Both the position numbers and the translations under genes were made by a program. DNA of 31,281 nt. It comes from UBA4064 sp050179135. GTDB taxonomy: Bacteria > Desulfobacterota > Desulfobacteria > Desulfobacterales > Desulfatirhabdiaceae. Each line of letters begins with the position of its first letter. Positions within the stretch are counted from its first letter, which is position 1. This document shows, one piece after another, positions 16,742 to 26,353 of this stretch. Location of the stretch: NCBI GenBank assembly GCA_050179135.1, contig JBFXFK010000050.1, positions 1-31,281 of the forward strand, in the 5' to 3' direction. The notes below the pieces were generated by a model. The model ran no database searches, was not told where the DNA came from, and saw nothing but the letters and a program-made list of their open reading frames with translations.

Positions 16742-19672
16742 TCAAGCCAGGGATTTCCGAATCGCCGCATCCAGTTCCTGACGCAGATACGGTTTGCCCA
16801 AAAAGGCCTGGGGCATTTCGGCATGGCGCCCGTTCATCACCTGGGTCTCACTGTATCCACTGGCCAATATCACCGGGATGCCGGGGCGAATCCGTCGCAT
16901 TTCCGCCAGGGTCTCCCAGCCATCCATGCGCGGCATGCTCAGATCACACAGGACAAAGCGGATTTCATCCGGGTGCCGCCGGAGCAGGTCAACCGCCTCC
17001 ACACCGTCTTTGGCTGCCAACACCCGGAACCCCATGCGTGTCAGCATCATTCGGGCCATGTGGCGTATCGAGTCCTCATCGTCCACCACCAGGGCCATGC
17101 CATTCCATTTACATTCCGGGCTTTCCGGCACATATGGGGACTGGCCACGGTCATCTTCGAACAACGGCAAAAATACCCGAAAAACCGTCCCGACGCCGGG
17201 TTTGCTTTCGATACAAATGCCACCCTCATGGGCCTTGACAATCCCCAGAACCACCGAAAGGCCCAGTCCACGGCCAATGAACCGGGTGGAAAAGAAAGGA
17301 TCGAACAGCTTTTTCATATTTTCTTCAGGAATGCCGCTCCCGGTATCCCGAACCTCCAGACAGGCATAGGCCATCTTCTGCGGCTGCCAGTCAATGGAAA
17401 AGCAGTCGGAAGCGGGAATTTCATCCACACATACCGTTTTGACACCAAGCTCCACAACACCCGGATCAGGGCCGACCGCTTCCCGGGCATTGGTGATCAG
17501 GTTGCTTAACACCTGTCCAATCTGGTTTGCATTGGCGTGAACAGTCGGGCCGGGCAATGGCAGATCGGTCCGGAATTCTATATTTTCTGGCATGGCGGCC
17601 TTTATGACGAACAGATGCCGGATGCAGCAGTCGGACAAATCCAGAATTTCCCGCCTGCCGGGTGTCTGCCCCAGATACGTCAGCATCAGCAGACTGACTT
17701 CGGCCGCGTTTCGGGCCGACTGCATCGCTCCGGTCAGGCTTTGACGGGCAACCATTTCCTCGGGCAGATCCTCCATGGCCAGCTCAAGATTGCCCATGAC
17801 GGCCTGGAGATGGTTGTTGAAATGGTGGGCAATGGCCCCGGCCATGCGGCCCAGGCTTTCAGCCTTTTGCAGATACCGGGCCTGCTCCTCTGTTTGCTTG
17901 CGGTCGGAAATGTCCCGGGTTACTGTAATCGCATGGGGAATGCCCCGATACAAATACCGTCTGGAAGACATCATGCCGACAAACCGTGTGCCGTCCTTTC
18001 GCCTGAAAACCGCTTCATAATTTTCACAAAATCCGTTTTCTTCCAATGCATCCAGCACATGTTGCCGGTCATCCGGATTTTCCCACAGATCGATATCCAG
18101 TGTACGCTTTCCAATCATGTCCTCACGCGTATAACCGGTCATCGCCGTGACACCTTCGTTAATATTCACCACACAACCGTCAGTCAGACGGGTAATCTGC
18201 GCACCATCCGGGTTCATGTTAAACACCATTTCAAAATGATCCCGGAGCTCCTGGAGTTCCTGCATCGCCCGCTTGCGTTTGCTGATGTCCCGATTGCTGG
18301 CGCGCCTGCCCAGATATTGCCCGTCTGTTCCCAAAACCGGTTGGCAGATATGGGATATCCAGAGTTCTTCTCCGCTGCGGTTGATTATCCGGAAATCCAT
18401 CCGGCAGATGCCCAATTCGGACAACCGGTATTCGGCAAAAAGATGATCGGTAATCGGGGACGCATCATCGGGATGAATGATCCGCATCATCAGACCGGGA
18501 TCATTCTGGAACGCCTCCGGCCGATAGCCGGTGATCCGTTCACAGGACGGCGAAACATACGGCAGGCTGCCATCCGGGGCGATCCAGTATTCCCAATCGT
18601 AGGTAAAGTCCGCCACCATGCGAAATTTTTCCCGGCTGGACTGGAGGGCTGCCTGGTTTTCCCGGTCGCGCTGGAGAATGCGTTCTCCCCAGATCATGGC
18701 GGCGCAGGCATTTATCAGGGGTTTGATGGATGCGGCAATGTCATCGCTGTATCCCCCGGGGCGGTTGGCGACTCCGGCCACACCGATGATCCGGTCTCTG
18801 AAAACAACCGGTATCCCCATATAGCTGGTGATGGGGGGATGGCCTTTTGGCATGCCCTGATACCGGGGATGCCGGGCTGGATTGTTGGTGATAATGGTCT
18901 TTTTTTCCAGAACAGGCGCTCCGGCAAGATTGTTCAGGTTGCGGAATTCCAGTTTGCGGGCCACCAGTTGTTCATAGAGGTCCCGGGAGTCATCGTCCCA
19001 GGCAATATTGGAAAGAGCCAGATTGAGCTTGTAGGGCGTGCCATCGGATTCATACAGAACCTCGTCCAGAAAACCGAACACACTGTCCGTGTGTCTGACC
19101 AGAACGCCGAGCAGGTCCTGATAAACCTGACGGGTATCCTGTCCGGAGATGAACAGGCTTTGCGCAACCCGTATGGCATCCAGCAGATCCTTTTGACGGT
19201 TGAGGTCCGTCTCCACCTGTTTGAATTCGGTGATATCATCTGCAAAAACGGCAATCCGATGCACCTTTCCGGAATCGTCTTTTATCGGATACAGGTAATT
19301 CCGAAAAACATGGCCGCTTCGGACATCCTCAAAGGCGAGGGGTTCACCGGTATTAATAATCTGATCGATATGCTGTCGTCTGGCAACGGCTATTTCCGGG
19401 GACAAATAATCATAAACCACACGGCCGATGATTTCTTCCGGTCGATGTCCCATCCGGTTGGCTGCCACCGGATTACAGTTCAGGACAACACCATTGGTAT
19501 CGATCAGAAAGGCCACCTCGGGAATGGCCTGAATCATGGCCTTCAGGTTGTTTTCGCTTGCCTTCAGAGCCTCTTCCGCCTGCAGGGTATCGGGGGGTGT
19601 ATCGGCATGATTCTTTTCCTCTGCCTGACGGCGAATGTCGAAATTATTCTGTCCTGCAATTTCTTCAGACAT
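16742..19672 (-). CDS. Cytoplasmic PAS/GAF hybrid histidine kinase
   Basis: The 976-residue product has no signal peptide or membrane helix. From the N-terminus it shows a PAS domain (about 40-155), a GAF domain (about 165-330), two more PAS domains (about 345-470 and 475-595), HisKA with H616 in RMAGAIAHHFNN, an ATPase domain (about 700-840; RDTGSG, then GRGLGLSVVLG) and a receiver with D910 and K960. It should sense a soluble or redox cue and pass phosphate to its own receiver. The frame is open to 19708, but GAGG lies six bases before the ATG at 19672, which is preferred. Its catalytic core is closely similar to those of the kinases at 19885 and 28443, so the three are probably paralogues from duplication. 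Confidence 0.9.
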   Translation of the reverse strand: MSEEIAGQNNFDIRRQAEEKNHADTPPDTLQAEEALKASENNLKAMIQAIPEVAFLIDTNGVVLNCNPVAANRMGHRPEEIIGRVVYDYLSPEIAVARRQHIDQIINTGEPLAFEDVRSGHVFRNYLYPIKDDSGKVHRIAVFADDITEFKQVETDLNRQKDLLDAIRVAQSLFISGQDTRQVYQDLLGVLVRHTDSVFGFLDEVLYESDGTPYKLNLALSNIAWDDDSRDLYEQLVARKLEFRNLNNLAGAPVLEKKTIITNNPARHPRYQGMPKGHPPITSYMGIPVVFRDRIIGVAGVANRPGGYSDDIAASIKPLINACAAMIWGERILQRDRENQAALQSSREKFRMVADFTYDWEYWIAPDGSLPYVSPSCERITGYRPEAFQNDPGLMMRIIHPDDASPITDHLFAEYRLSELGICRMDFRIINRSGEELWISHICQPVLGTDGQYLGRRASNRDISKRKRAMQELQELRDHFEMVFNMNPDGAQITRLTDGCVVNINEGVTAMTGYTREDMIGKRTLDIDLWENPDDRQHVLDALEENGFCENYEAVFRRKDGTRFVGMMSSRRYLYRGIPHAITVTRDISDRKQTEEQARYLQKAESLGRMAGAIAHHFNNHLQAVMGNLELAMEDLPEEMVARQSLTGAMQSARNAAEVSLLMLTYLGQTPGRREILDLSDCCIRHLFVIKAAMPENIEFRTDLPLPGPTVHANANQIGQVLSNLITNAREAVGPDPGVVELGVKTVCVDEIPASDCFSIDWQPQKMAYACLEVRDTGSGIPEENMKKLFDPFFSTRFIGRGLGLSVVLGIVKAHEGGICIESKPGVGTVFRVFLPLFEDDRGQSPYVPESPECKWNGMALVVDDEDSIRHMARMMLTRMGFRVLAAKDGVEAVDLLRRHPDEIRFVLCDLSMPRMDGWETLAEMRRIRPGIPVILASGYSETQVMNGRHAEMPQAFLGKPYLRQELDAAIRKSLA

Positions 19673-19731
19673 CATGCACCTCATATGTGATTGGGGCCAA
19701 GACCACAAGGCAGGCGAACGGTATGAACTTT

Positions 19732-19848
19732 ATTCAGAAGTCAGAATTCAGAAGTCAGAATAAATAGGGAATGGTTGCTGTTTATAAAAATGATATTTTC
19801 CTTATTTATTCTGAATTCTGGCTTCTGAATTCTGTATTCTGACTTCTG
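19732..19848. repeat. Imperfect inverted repeat made of TCAGAA/TTCTGA units
   Basis: The left arm (19732-19770) carries repeated CAGAAGT and CAGAATTCAGAA words ending in AATAAATAGGGA. The right arm (19797-19848) is its approximate reverse complement, starting TCCTTATTTATTCTGAATTC. About 26 bases separate the arms. It lies between two hybrid kinase genes on the same strand and could fold into a long hairpin, acting as a terminator for the upstream gene or as a small repetitive element. Both arms contain internal short tandem repeats. Confidence 0.6.
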
Positions 19849-19884
19849 TTTTTCCACAATTATTAACCGACTGCAGTATATATC

Positions 19885-22215
19885 TCATTCCCGGCACGCA
19901 GCAGCCAGAACCCGGCCAATTGCCTCACGAAGATCATCATAGCGATACGGTTTTTTCAGAAATGCCTGAGGCCATTCGGGATGCTCGCCCGCCATCACCT
20001 GGGCCTCATCACAACCGCTGGCCAGAATGAACGGAATATCCGGACGAATTTCCCTCAAGGCGGATATGACCTCCCAGCCCCCCATGCGGGGCATGGTGAG
20101 ATCTGTCAGCACACAGTGAATCTCATCCGGGTGTTGCCGGAATATTTCCACGGCCTCGATCCCGTCTCCGGCATGCAGCACGGTCAATCCCATTTGTGAC
20201 AGCATGACCGCCAACATGTCCCGCACCATTTCCTCATCCTCAACCACGAGAATAGTTTTGTCGCCGACAACCGGATCGGGATTGCCCGAAATATCCGATA
20301 GAGGCAGGACGGTCTGCCCGGATGCCGGAAAAAAGATTTTAAAAACACTGCCCTTTCCGGGTTTGCTTTCAACCGTAACGGCCCCGCCGGTTGCCCGGAC
20401 AATTCCCAGAATAATGGAAAGCCCCAGGCCCCGACCCATGAATTTGGTGGTAAAAAACGGATCGAACAGTTTCCCGATTTCCTGTTCTGCAATTCCGCAG
20501 CCGAAATCGGTTACCGCAATACAGGCATAATCCTGGTCCCCGGGTTTCCAGCCGATTGGAAACCGGTTGATGTTGGGAATGGTTTCCGGTGAGACCGTCT
20601 TTACCGTCAGATGAACCGCCCCCGGGGTCCCGGACATGGACTCGCAGGCATTGATAACCAGATGGGACAGGAGCTGCCGGATATGGGTTGCATTGGCAAT
20701 GATCACCGGACCCGATTCGGGCAGATCCGTGTTCAACACCAGGTTGTCGGGCATAACGGCCTGTAACATGGACAAACTCCGGCGGCAGACATCCGACAAA
20801 TCCATCGGATCATTCCTGCCGGATGTCTGTCCCAGATAGGTCAGCATCAGTCCGCTGACATCCGATGCCTTCCGGGCTGACCGAATGGCCCGTGTCAATT
20901 TGTCAACCGGTGTTTTCCCATTCTGCAGATCACTCATGGCCATATCCAGATTGCCCATCACGGCCTGGAGTTGATTGTTGAAATGGTGGGCAATGGCCCC
21001 GGCCATCCGTCCCAGGCTTTCGGCCTTCTGAATCTGTTGGTTCTGGGCTTCGATGGTCGCCTTTTCCTGATCGGCCTGTTTGCGGCTGGTCACGTCATCG
21101 CCGACAAAAACGATCTTTTCCAATGTTCCCGAATTGTTCCGGATGGTATCAAACGTCCCTTCGATATCATAAACCCGGCCATCCTTGCCGATTGCACGAT
21201 ATGCGGCTGTGGTTCCGGACAATTTTCCACTGATTTCATGTTTCAGTATTTCTGCAACCGCTTTGATATCATCCGGATGAATCAGGGAAAATCCGGATGT
21301 GCCGATCAGGTCTCCGGGTTCATATCCCAGAATTTGATGTGATGGACTGACAAACTCATAGCGCCACCGGTTATCCAACACCGCAATCAGGGACCCGGTA
21401 TTATCCGTGATCATGCGGAGCTGTTCTTCATTTTCCCGAAGTGCTTTTTCGGCCTTCCTGCGATTGCGGATTTCTTGCTGAAGCCGCCGGTTCCAGAAGA
21501 AAATCCCGCCGATGACAACAAAAGCGGGTATGGCGATCATCAGCGTTCTTTTCCAGATATCCGACGGACTGATGCCATGTTCATATCGTACGGTCAGCCA
21601 CCGGTTGCGGATGGCCGCATGCTGATCCGGGGTCATTCCATCGATGGCCCTGTCGATGATGGTTACCAGTTCGGGCCAGTCCTTTCGAACCGCAACGTGC
21701 AGGGTATAGTTCTGATAGGGTGTTGGGGCTGCAATCTTCAGGTTGGCCAGACCATATTTTTCAATCAGGAAGCTGGCCGCGGCCAGATTGTCGATATGGG
21801 CATCGGCGCGTCCCAGGGAAACGGCCTGGAGTGCGTCCAGAGGTGTAGGGACAAAATGGGACGTCATGTCAATCCGGTCGTTCCGCATCCATTGATACAC
21901 CACATTGTCCGTGACAAACGCCACCTTCATGCCCTGCAAATCACCAATGCCGCCGATGAAGGGTGAATCCTTCCGGCTGATAATCACCAGGGGAAAAGAC
22001 AGATAGGGTTTTGAAAACAGAAGATAACTTTCGCGTTCCGGGGTAATGGCCGCACAGGTGATCAGGTCGATCTCTTTTTCCCGGGCTTTTTTGAGGACTT
22101 CCGGCCAGGGCAGATTTTTCTGCACATCGGTCTTCAGGCCAGTCTTTTCCATCAGAAGATGAAGGTAATCCGAAGCCATTCCCTGCGGATTTCCCGCATC
22201 GTCAAAAAAATGAAA
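19885..22215 (-). CDS. Hybrid histidine kinase with solute-binding sensor (5' end lost in gap)
   Basis: The visible 776 residues begin inside a family-3 solute-binding domain (visible residues 1-212), so the signal peptide and roughly the first 50-70 residues are missing in the N-run. A transmembrane helix (about 223-241) follows, then PAS (about 262-380), HisKA with H410 in RMAGAIAHHFNN, an ATPase domain (about 485-632; DFGCG, then GRGLGLSIILG) and a receiver with D705 and K755. It should sense a periplasmic amino-acid-like ligand. The kinase core is a close paralogue of those at 16742 and 28443, while the sensor half resembles that of the kinase at 11186. A reading frame across the N-run into the next gene is an artefact. 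Confidence 0.9.
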   Translation of the reverse strand, partial: FHFFDDAGNPQGMASDYLHLLMEKTGLKTDVQKNLPWPEVLKKAREKEIDLITCAAITPERESYLLFSKPYLSFPLVIISRKDSPFIGGIGDLQGMKVAFVTDNVVYQWMRNDRIDMTSHFVPTPLDALQAVSLGRADAHIDNLAAASFLIEKYGLANLKIAAPTPYQNYTLHVAVRKDWPELVTIIDRAIDGMTPDQHAAIRNRWLTVRYEHGISPSDIWKRTLMIAIPAFVVIGGIFFWNRRLQQEIRNRRKAEKALRENEEQLRMITDNTGSLIAVLDNRWRYEFVSPSHQILGYEPGDLIGTSGFSLIHPDDIKAVAEILKHEISGKLSGTTAAYRAIGKDGRVYDIEGTFDTIRNNSGTLEKIVFVGDDVTSRKQADQEKATIEAQNQQIQKAESLGRMAGAIAHHFNNQLQAVMGNLDMAMSDLQNGKTPVDKLTRAIRSARKASDVSGLMLTYLGQTSGRNDPMDLSDVCRRSLSMLQAVMPDNLVLNTDLPESGPVIIANATHIRQLLSHLVINACESMSGTPGAVHLTVKTVSPETIPNINRFPIGWKPGDQDYACIAVTDFGCGIAEQEIGKLFDPFFTTKFMGRGLGLSIILGIVRATGGAVTVESKPGKGSVFKIFFPASGQTVLPLSDISGNPDPVVGDKTILVVEDEEMVRDMLAVMLSQMGLTVLHAGDGIEAVEIFRQHPDEIHCVLTDLTMPRMGGWEVISALREIRPDIPFILASGCDEAQVMAGEHPEWPQAFLKKPYRYDDLREAIGRVLAAACRE

Positions 22216-22315
22216 NNNNNNNNNNNNNNNNNNNNNNNNNNNNNNNNNNNNNNNNNNNNNNNNNNNNNNNNNNNNNNNNNNNNNNNNNNNNNNNNNNNNN
22301 NNNNNNNNNNNNNNN
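22216..22315. other. Assembly gap of exactly 100 N
   Basis: Exactly 100 ambiguous bases, the usual placeholder for a gap of unknown length. It interrupts a kinase on one side and an AAA-ATPase gene on the other. Given what each protein still lacks, the true gap is probably longer than 100 bases. Confidence 0.98.
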
Positions 22316-23779
22316 TTTTTCCCGAATTTGGGCAATCCCCGCTGCTGCACGCTGGTTACACTTGAATTCGATCAGAAACAGTTTATCGGGAAATTCGATC
22401 AGCAGATCGATTCTGCCATCACAGGTCATGACCTCGCTGTGCGCGTCTGCACCGGAAGCACAAACCATGAGATAAAAGACCGTGTGAAAATAGGCTTCAT
22501 CCCGTTTTGTTTGCAGTGTGTACGGAATGGATGCAAAAATGGCAGACATGGTTTTAAAAAACTGGTCGTAATCTTCCCGATAAAGATAATCCGACAGTCG
22601 GACAAATTGCGAGCTATCCCGGAGCCCTTCTGTATGGGAATGAAACAGCATTTCCAGAAATGATGTTTTCACTTCCTGGTTGGGGTAATCAAATGTAAAC
22701 AGTCTTTCCGTGACACATTTGATGGTGACATACCCGGTTTGAAACAGCAATGCTTCCGGCTTTAAATTTTCCAGTTCATAAGAGCTGAACACAATTTCCG
22801 TGGCCGACATATCTTCTATTTTTGGCAGATACCAGTTTTTCTCCGTTAAAATGTTTATCAGAAACGTTGGTGTTCCGGTTTCAAACCAGTAATTTTTAAA
22901 ATCCTTCTGCTTTAAGGCGGACATGACCGAAAAGGGATTGTAAACCCGTATATCTCTTTTGGAAAACCGGTATCCATCATAATACTGTTTCAGTTTTGTT
23001 TTCACGCGATCATGTGAAATGTCCAGCGTGTCAGCCAATTGACGGATATGGGGTTGAAAATCTCTTTGCAGTTCATCCTGAGTGTATCCCAGCATATCGG
23101 CATACGCGTCGACCATGGTTATATCTTCCAGATTGTTCAGTTCGGAAAAGATGGAAACCCGGCTGAATTTGGATATGCCCGTGATAAAAACAAATTTCAA
23201 TACCGCGGATACATCCCCGCCTTTCAGAACACCCAGAACATCCTTCAATATATTCCGGTTGGATTTGGCAATTTCAAGGGCCGTTTCACCTTTTCCCAGA
23301 TGATCGATCAGCGGTTTATCATATTCATCCATCAGAATGACCACAGATGCGCCGGTTTTCCGATACAGGGCAACGATTAGTTCTTTCAATTGATCTTTCA
23401 GCAGAACAGATGACAACTGAATCCCGTTGATGCCGGCCAGTCGAGCAATATGACCACTCAAACTCAATTTCAGATGATCCGGTGTGTCATGGCTGATCTC
23501 ATTGAAATCAATCAGGATAACCGGATGGGGCTGCCACTGCCAGTTTCCATTTTCAGCAATCCACAACCCGTCAAACAGGTCTTTTCTGCCTTCAAACAAA
23601 CACCTCAATGTGGAAACGGTCAGAGACTTGCCAAATCTGCGGGGGCGGGACAGAAAATAGAATGCGCCTTCATTCACCATTTTAAATATATGGCGGGTTT
23701 TATCCACATACACATGATTGTCTTTTCGAATGCGTTCGAAGGAGGAAATACCGACAGGCAGATTTTGAAGGCTATGCAT
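22316..23779 (-). CDS. AAA-ATPase-like / PD-(D/E)XK nuclease family protein (3' end lost in gap)
   Basis: The visible 488 residues match the family with an N-terminal AAA-ATPase-like domain and a C-terminal PD-(D/E)XK nuclease-like domain. The nucleotide-binding loop is RPRRFGKS (45-52), the Walker B-like segment is VVILMDEYDKP with D151-E152, and a sensor-like stretch FITGISKFSRVSIFSELNNL follows. The nuclease signature D458, then E471-x-K473 (DGRIDLLIE, then FLIEFK), lies just before the gap. Thirty to 70 residues are probably missing. The frame is open to 23830, but the ATG at 23779 has GGAG seven bases upstream and begins the conserved LPVGISSFERIR region. It follows the diguanylate cyclase gene by 25 bases on the same strand. 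The role of this family, often multi-copy in genomes, is unproven; genome defence or mobile-element biology is speculation. Confidence 0.85.
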
Positions 23780-23804
23780 CACGGTGCTCCGTTGATCGTT
23801 TGGA

Positions 23805-25298
23805 TTACGACACATCTCTCGTGGCAACAACCCGGTTTCTTCCGGTCATTTTGGCCTGATACAGGGCTTTGTCCGCAGCCAGGACCAGATCATTTGCCGG
23901 AAAACGGGACGTTGGAATCCGGGTGGCCACACCCAGGCTGGCCGTAACATAGCGGCTGACATCGGAATCCTCATGCGGAATATGCAGATTTTCCACAGCG
24001 TCGCGAATCATCCCGGCCCGCTGCATTGCGCCATCGTCATCGGCCCCGGAAAGGATGACCACAAACTCCTCGCCGCCGTAACGGGCGGCCAAATCACCGG
24101 GGCGTCGGCAACTTTTCTGAAGAACCGCAGCCACCGAACGCAGACAGTCATCTCCGGCCTGGTGTCCGTAGTAATCATTATAGCGCTTGAAAAGATCTAC
24201 ATCCAGCATGATGATGCCAACCGGTTTTTCTTCCCGGCTCATCCGCCGCCATTCCGAATTCAGGTGTTCATCAAACCGGCGACGGTTGGCAATCTGCGTC
24301 AACCCGTCGGTGTTGGACAGATTTTTCATTGTCTGGTAATGTCTGGCGTTTTCAACCGCCAGTCCACAGACACTCAAAATATTCGAGGCCAGATTCAGGT
24401 ATTGGGTCGTATATTCCGGAAACTGAAATTCACCGATTTCAAGTTGACCCAGAATGCGTCCACTCAGGGAGATCGGCAAAATGAACCGGTTCGGGTTTCC
24501 GGATAATGCCGGTTGGCGTTCCAGGGCCGGCTCTTCGATCATTCGGCACGCAAGAATTCCCGGGGCAAAGAGCATCTCAAAAATTTCAATGATTTTTTCG
24601 ACAACCTGGTCCTCTTCACGGGCAGTCGTCAGGGTTTTCAAGAGGTCCAGTGACATGGCATATTGCGACGTTTCCCGCTGTTTGTCTTCCAGAAGGCGCC
24701 CCTGATCCCGGCGCTGCACGGCCAGTTGCCGTTTGAGAACAATATTGTTGAGCAGCAGGTCCAAAAGCCCCAATCCGACAGTCGTCACCTGACAGGGACG
24801 GTTCAGGAACGCTGAAAACGCCTGCAGATTCCGGATGGCATCGGGATCGACACCGGTATCCAGCAAATGAATCCCTGTCGTGGATTCAGCAAAGAAATCC
24901 CGTGCGGTTTGCTGATCAAATCCCCAATGACGGATGAAATAGTCCCACCGCTTCAGCCACCCCGGTGTGACCAGATAGCAGCCGTTTTTTTGATAATGAT
25001 CGATCAGATCCGGATTGGCCACCATATGAAAACACTGCTTCAATCCCGTGATATTGAAGTAATGATAGCCCGGCAAAGACGCATCCATTCCGGAAATGCA
25101 GGGGCCACAGATCACATCCACGGAATCGCATTCAATTTTCTCCAGAAGGGATTCGTAAAGCGTCTTCCAGGCCAGCGGTGGCTGACCACAAACACCGGGG
25201 AAAAAAACCGGATGAACATCCGCATAGGCCTTGGCGGAAAGGACCGCCAGAACTTCCTTTTGATAATGCTTGCAAAACATGACGACATGTCTGCCCAT
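23805..25298 (-). CDS. Diguanylate cyclase with DUF1638-like N-terminal and GAF-like domains
   Basis: The 497-residue protein ends in a GGDEF domain (about 328-495) with active-site GGEEF at 408-412 and the inhibitory I-site R399-x2-D402 five residues before it. It should therefore make cyclic di-GMP with product feedback. A GAF-like domain occupies about 210-325. The N-terminal 190 residues contain several cysteines (C9, C38, C64, C67, C89, C107) and a TPGW motif (111-114). I tentatively liken them to DUF1638, a family found beside corrinoid methyltransferase genes. Its ATG overlaps the methyltransferase stop by one base (TGATG), with GGAG eight bases before; a TTG three bases upstream is an alternative. 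The coupling suggests that the N-terminal domain reports on the methyltransferase/corrinoid system. Confidence 0.85.
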   Translation of the reverse strand: MGRHVVMFCKHYQKEVLAVLSAKAYADVHPVFFPGVCGQPPLAWKTLYESLLEKIECDSVDVICGPCISGMDASLPGYHYFNITGLKQCFHMVANPDLIDHYQKNGCYLVTPGWLKRWDYFIRHWGFDQQTARDFFAESTTGIHLLDTGVDPDAIRNLQAFSAFLNRPCQVTTVGLGLLDLLLNNIVLKRQLAVQRRDQGRLLEDKQRETSQYAMSLDLLKTLTTAREEDQVVEKIIEIFEMLFAPGILACRMIEEPALERQPALSGNPNRFILPISLSGRILGQLEIGEFQFPEYTTQYLNLASNILSVCGLAVENARHYQTMKNLSNTDGLTQIANRRRFDEHLNSEWRRMSREEKPVGIIMLDVDLFKRYNDYYGHQAGDDCLRSVAAVLQKSCRRPGDLAARYGGEEFVVILSGADDDGAMQRAGMIRDAVENLHIPHEDSDVSRYVTASLGVATRIPTSRFPANDLVLAADKALYQAKMTGRNRVVATRDVS

Positions 25299-26353
25299 CA
25301 ATCGATCTCCATCTGTCTGACCGGGTATTGTCCATATTCATGGACGGCATGGGAAACGGCCATCAAAACATTTTCGGATACCTGCCAGGGAATCTCGCCA
25401 TGATTGTCGGACAGAATGAATCCGCCGCCGGGCCCGGCATCGCCAATGGCCTTCCGGACAGCCGATATGGCCTCTTTTTCGGTCCAGTCGATCATCTCCA
25501 GACCATTAAGATTGCCCAGAACCGTCAGTTTGCCGGCGCAGGCCTGTTTCAGATCCTGCAAATTTTCATCGGCGCTGACGCCGACAACCGCGGTTCCGGT
25601 TTGATGAATATCCGCCACAATATTCAGACAGGCGCCGGATGCCATATGGGTTGCCACCGGCCCCTGTATCCGGGAAATGGTCTCTGTGGCAATGATTTTT
25701 CCGGTTTTTCGATACAGGTCCGCCGGAATGATGGTGGTTGAGGAAACCGGATCAAAATAGCAGATGGCCGTTGCACCGGCAGCCAGTTGGGCATTGGCCC
25801 ATTCCACACAAAAGGCTGTGTTGACCGCCATCAGGCGGTTGAACCGGTCGGGCTGTTCATGCATCAGATCGATATAGGGACCAAATCCCATTTGCATGAC
25901 CGGCAGGGAAAACGGGGACATGACCACAGCGATGATGGGTGCATCGGTCCCGACCGCATCTTTCATCTCTTTGGTGGCCTCCAGAACCTTGTAAAGGCAG
26001 GGGGTATCCTTGACCGAAGGCGGTTCCAGGGAGTCGATCCGATCCATTTTCCGAATGAATGGCATTCCGGAATTGGGCGGGCCGTCATCGACATAGATGA
26101 CCTCACCACCCCATGCCTCGACTTCAACCGCTGCATAAAAAAAACTGTAGAGACAATCATGGCCAATTTTTTTTCTCAGCCGAAGCTGGCCCTCGGCAAC
26201 CAGATCCGGCTTTGAAAAATAACGTTGAATGGATACACCCATTTCCCTGGCGCCATGCAGGGACAGCAGCAGAAACAGCGGAACCCGGTCCGGTTCGCAA
26301 TGCCCCAAGGTTGTCAGTACCCGATCCAGAGAGGTCATAAAATTGTGTGTCAT
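25298..26353 (-). CDS. UroD/MtaA-family corrinoid methyltransferase
   Basis: The 351-residue protein has the fold signature of uroporphyrinogen decarboxylase-like methyltransferases (R-x-P near the N-terminus as DRVPLFL, then conserved GP, DP and GN segments such as ICYFDP and LGNLNGLEMI). Next to a corrinoid protein gene, it more likely moves a methyl group between the corrinoid and a thiol or folate-like acceptor than acts in haem synthesis. The zinc triad of MtaA/MtbA (H-x-C and a distal C) is not seen: the corresponding regions read THMASGAC (235-242) and SDNHGEIP (315-322). The start overlaps the corrinoid gene stop by four bases (ATGA). The acceptor and the methyl donor are unknown. Confidence 0.85.
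   Translation of the reverse strand: MTHNFMTSLDRVLTTLGHCEPDRVPLFLLLSLHGAREMGVSIQRYFSKPDLVAEGQLRLRKKIGHDCLYSFFYAAVEVEAWGGEVIYVDDGPPNSGMPFIRKMDRIDSLEPPSVKDTPCLYKVLEATKEMKDAVGTDAPIIAVVMSPFSLPVMQMGFGPYIDLMHEQPDRFNRLMAVNTAFCVEWANAQLAAGATAICYFDPVSSTTIIPADLYRKTGKIIATETISRIQGPVATHMASGACLNIVADIHQTGTAVVGVSADENLQDLKQACAGKLTVLGNLNGLEMIDWTEKEAISAVRKAIGDAGPGGGFILSDNHGEIPWQVSENVLMAVSHAVHEYGQYPVRQMEID

Noticed and set aside
17537..19690. A 717-codon plus-strand frame opposite the hybrid kinase
   Set aside because: An antisense shadow; the minus-strand product has complete PAS, GAF, HisKA, ATPase and receiver motifs.
19885..22350. Continuous frames reading across the N-run and joining the kinase with flanking sequence
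   Set aside because: They exist only because N codons carry no stops; the gap has unknown length and content.
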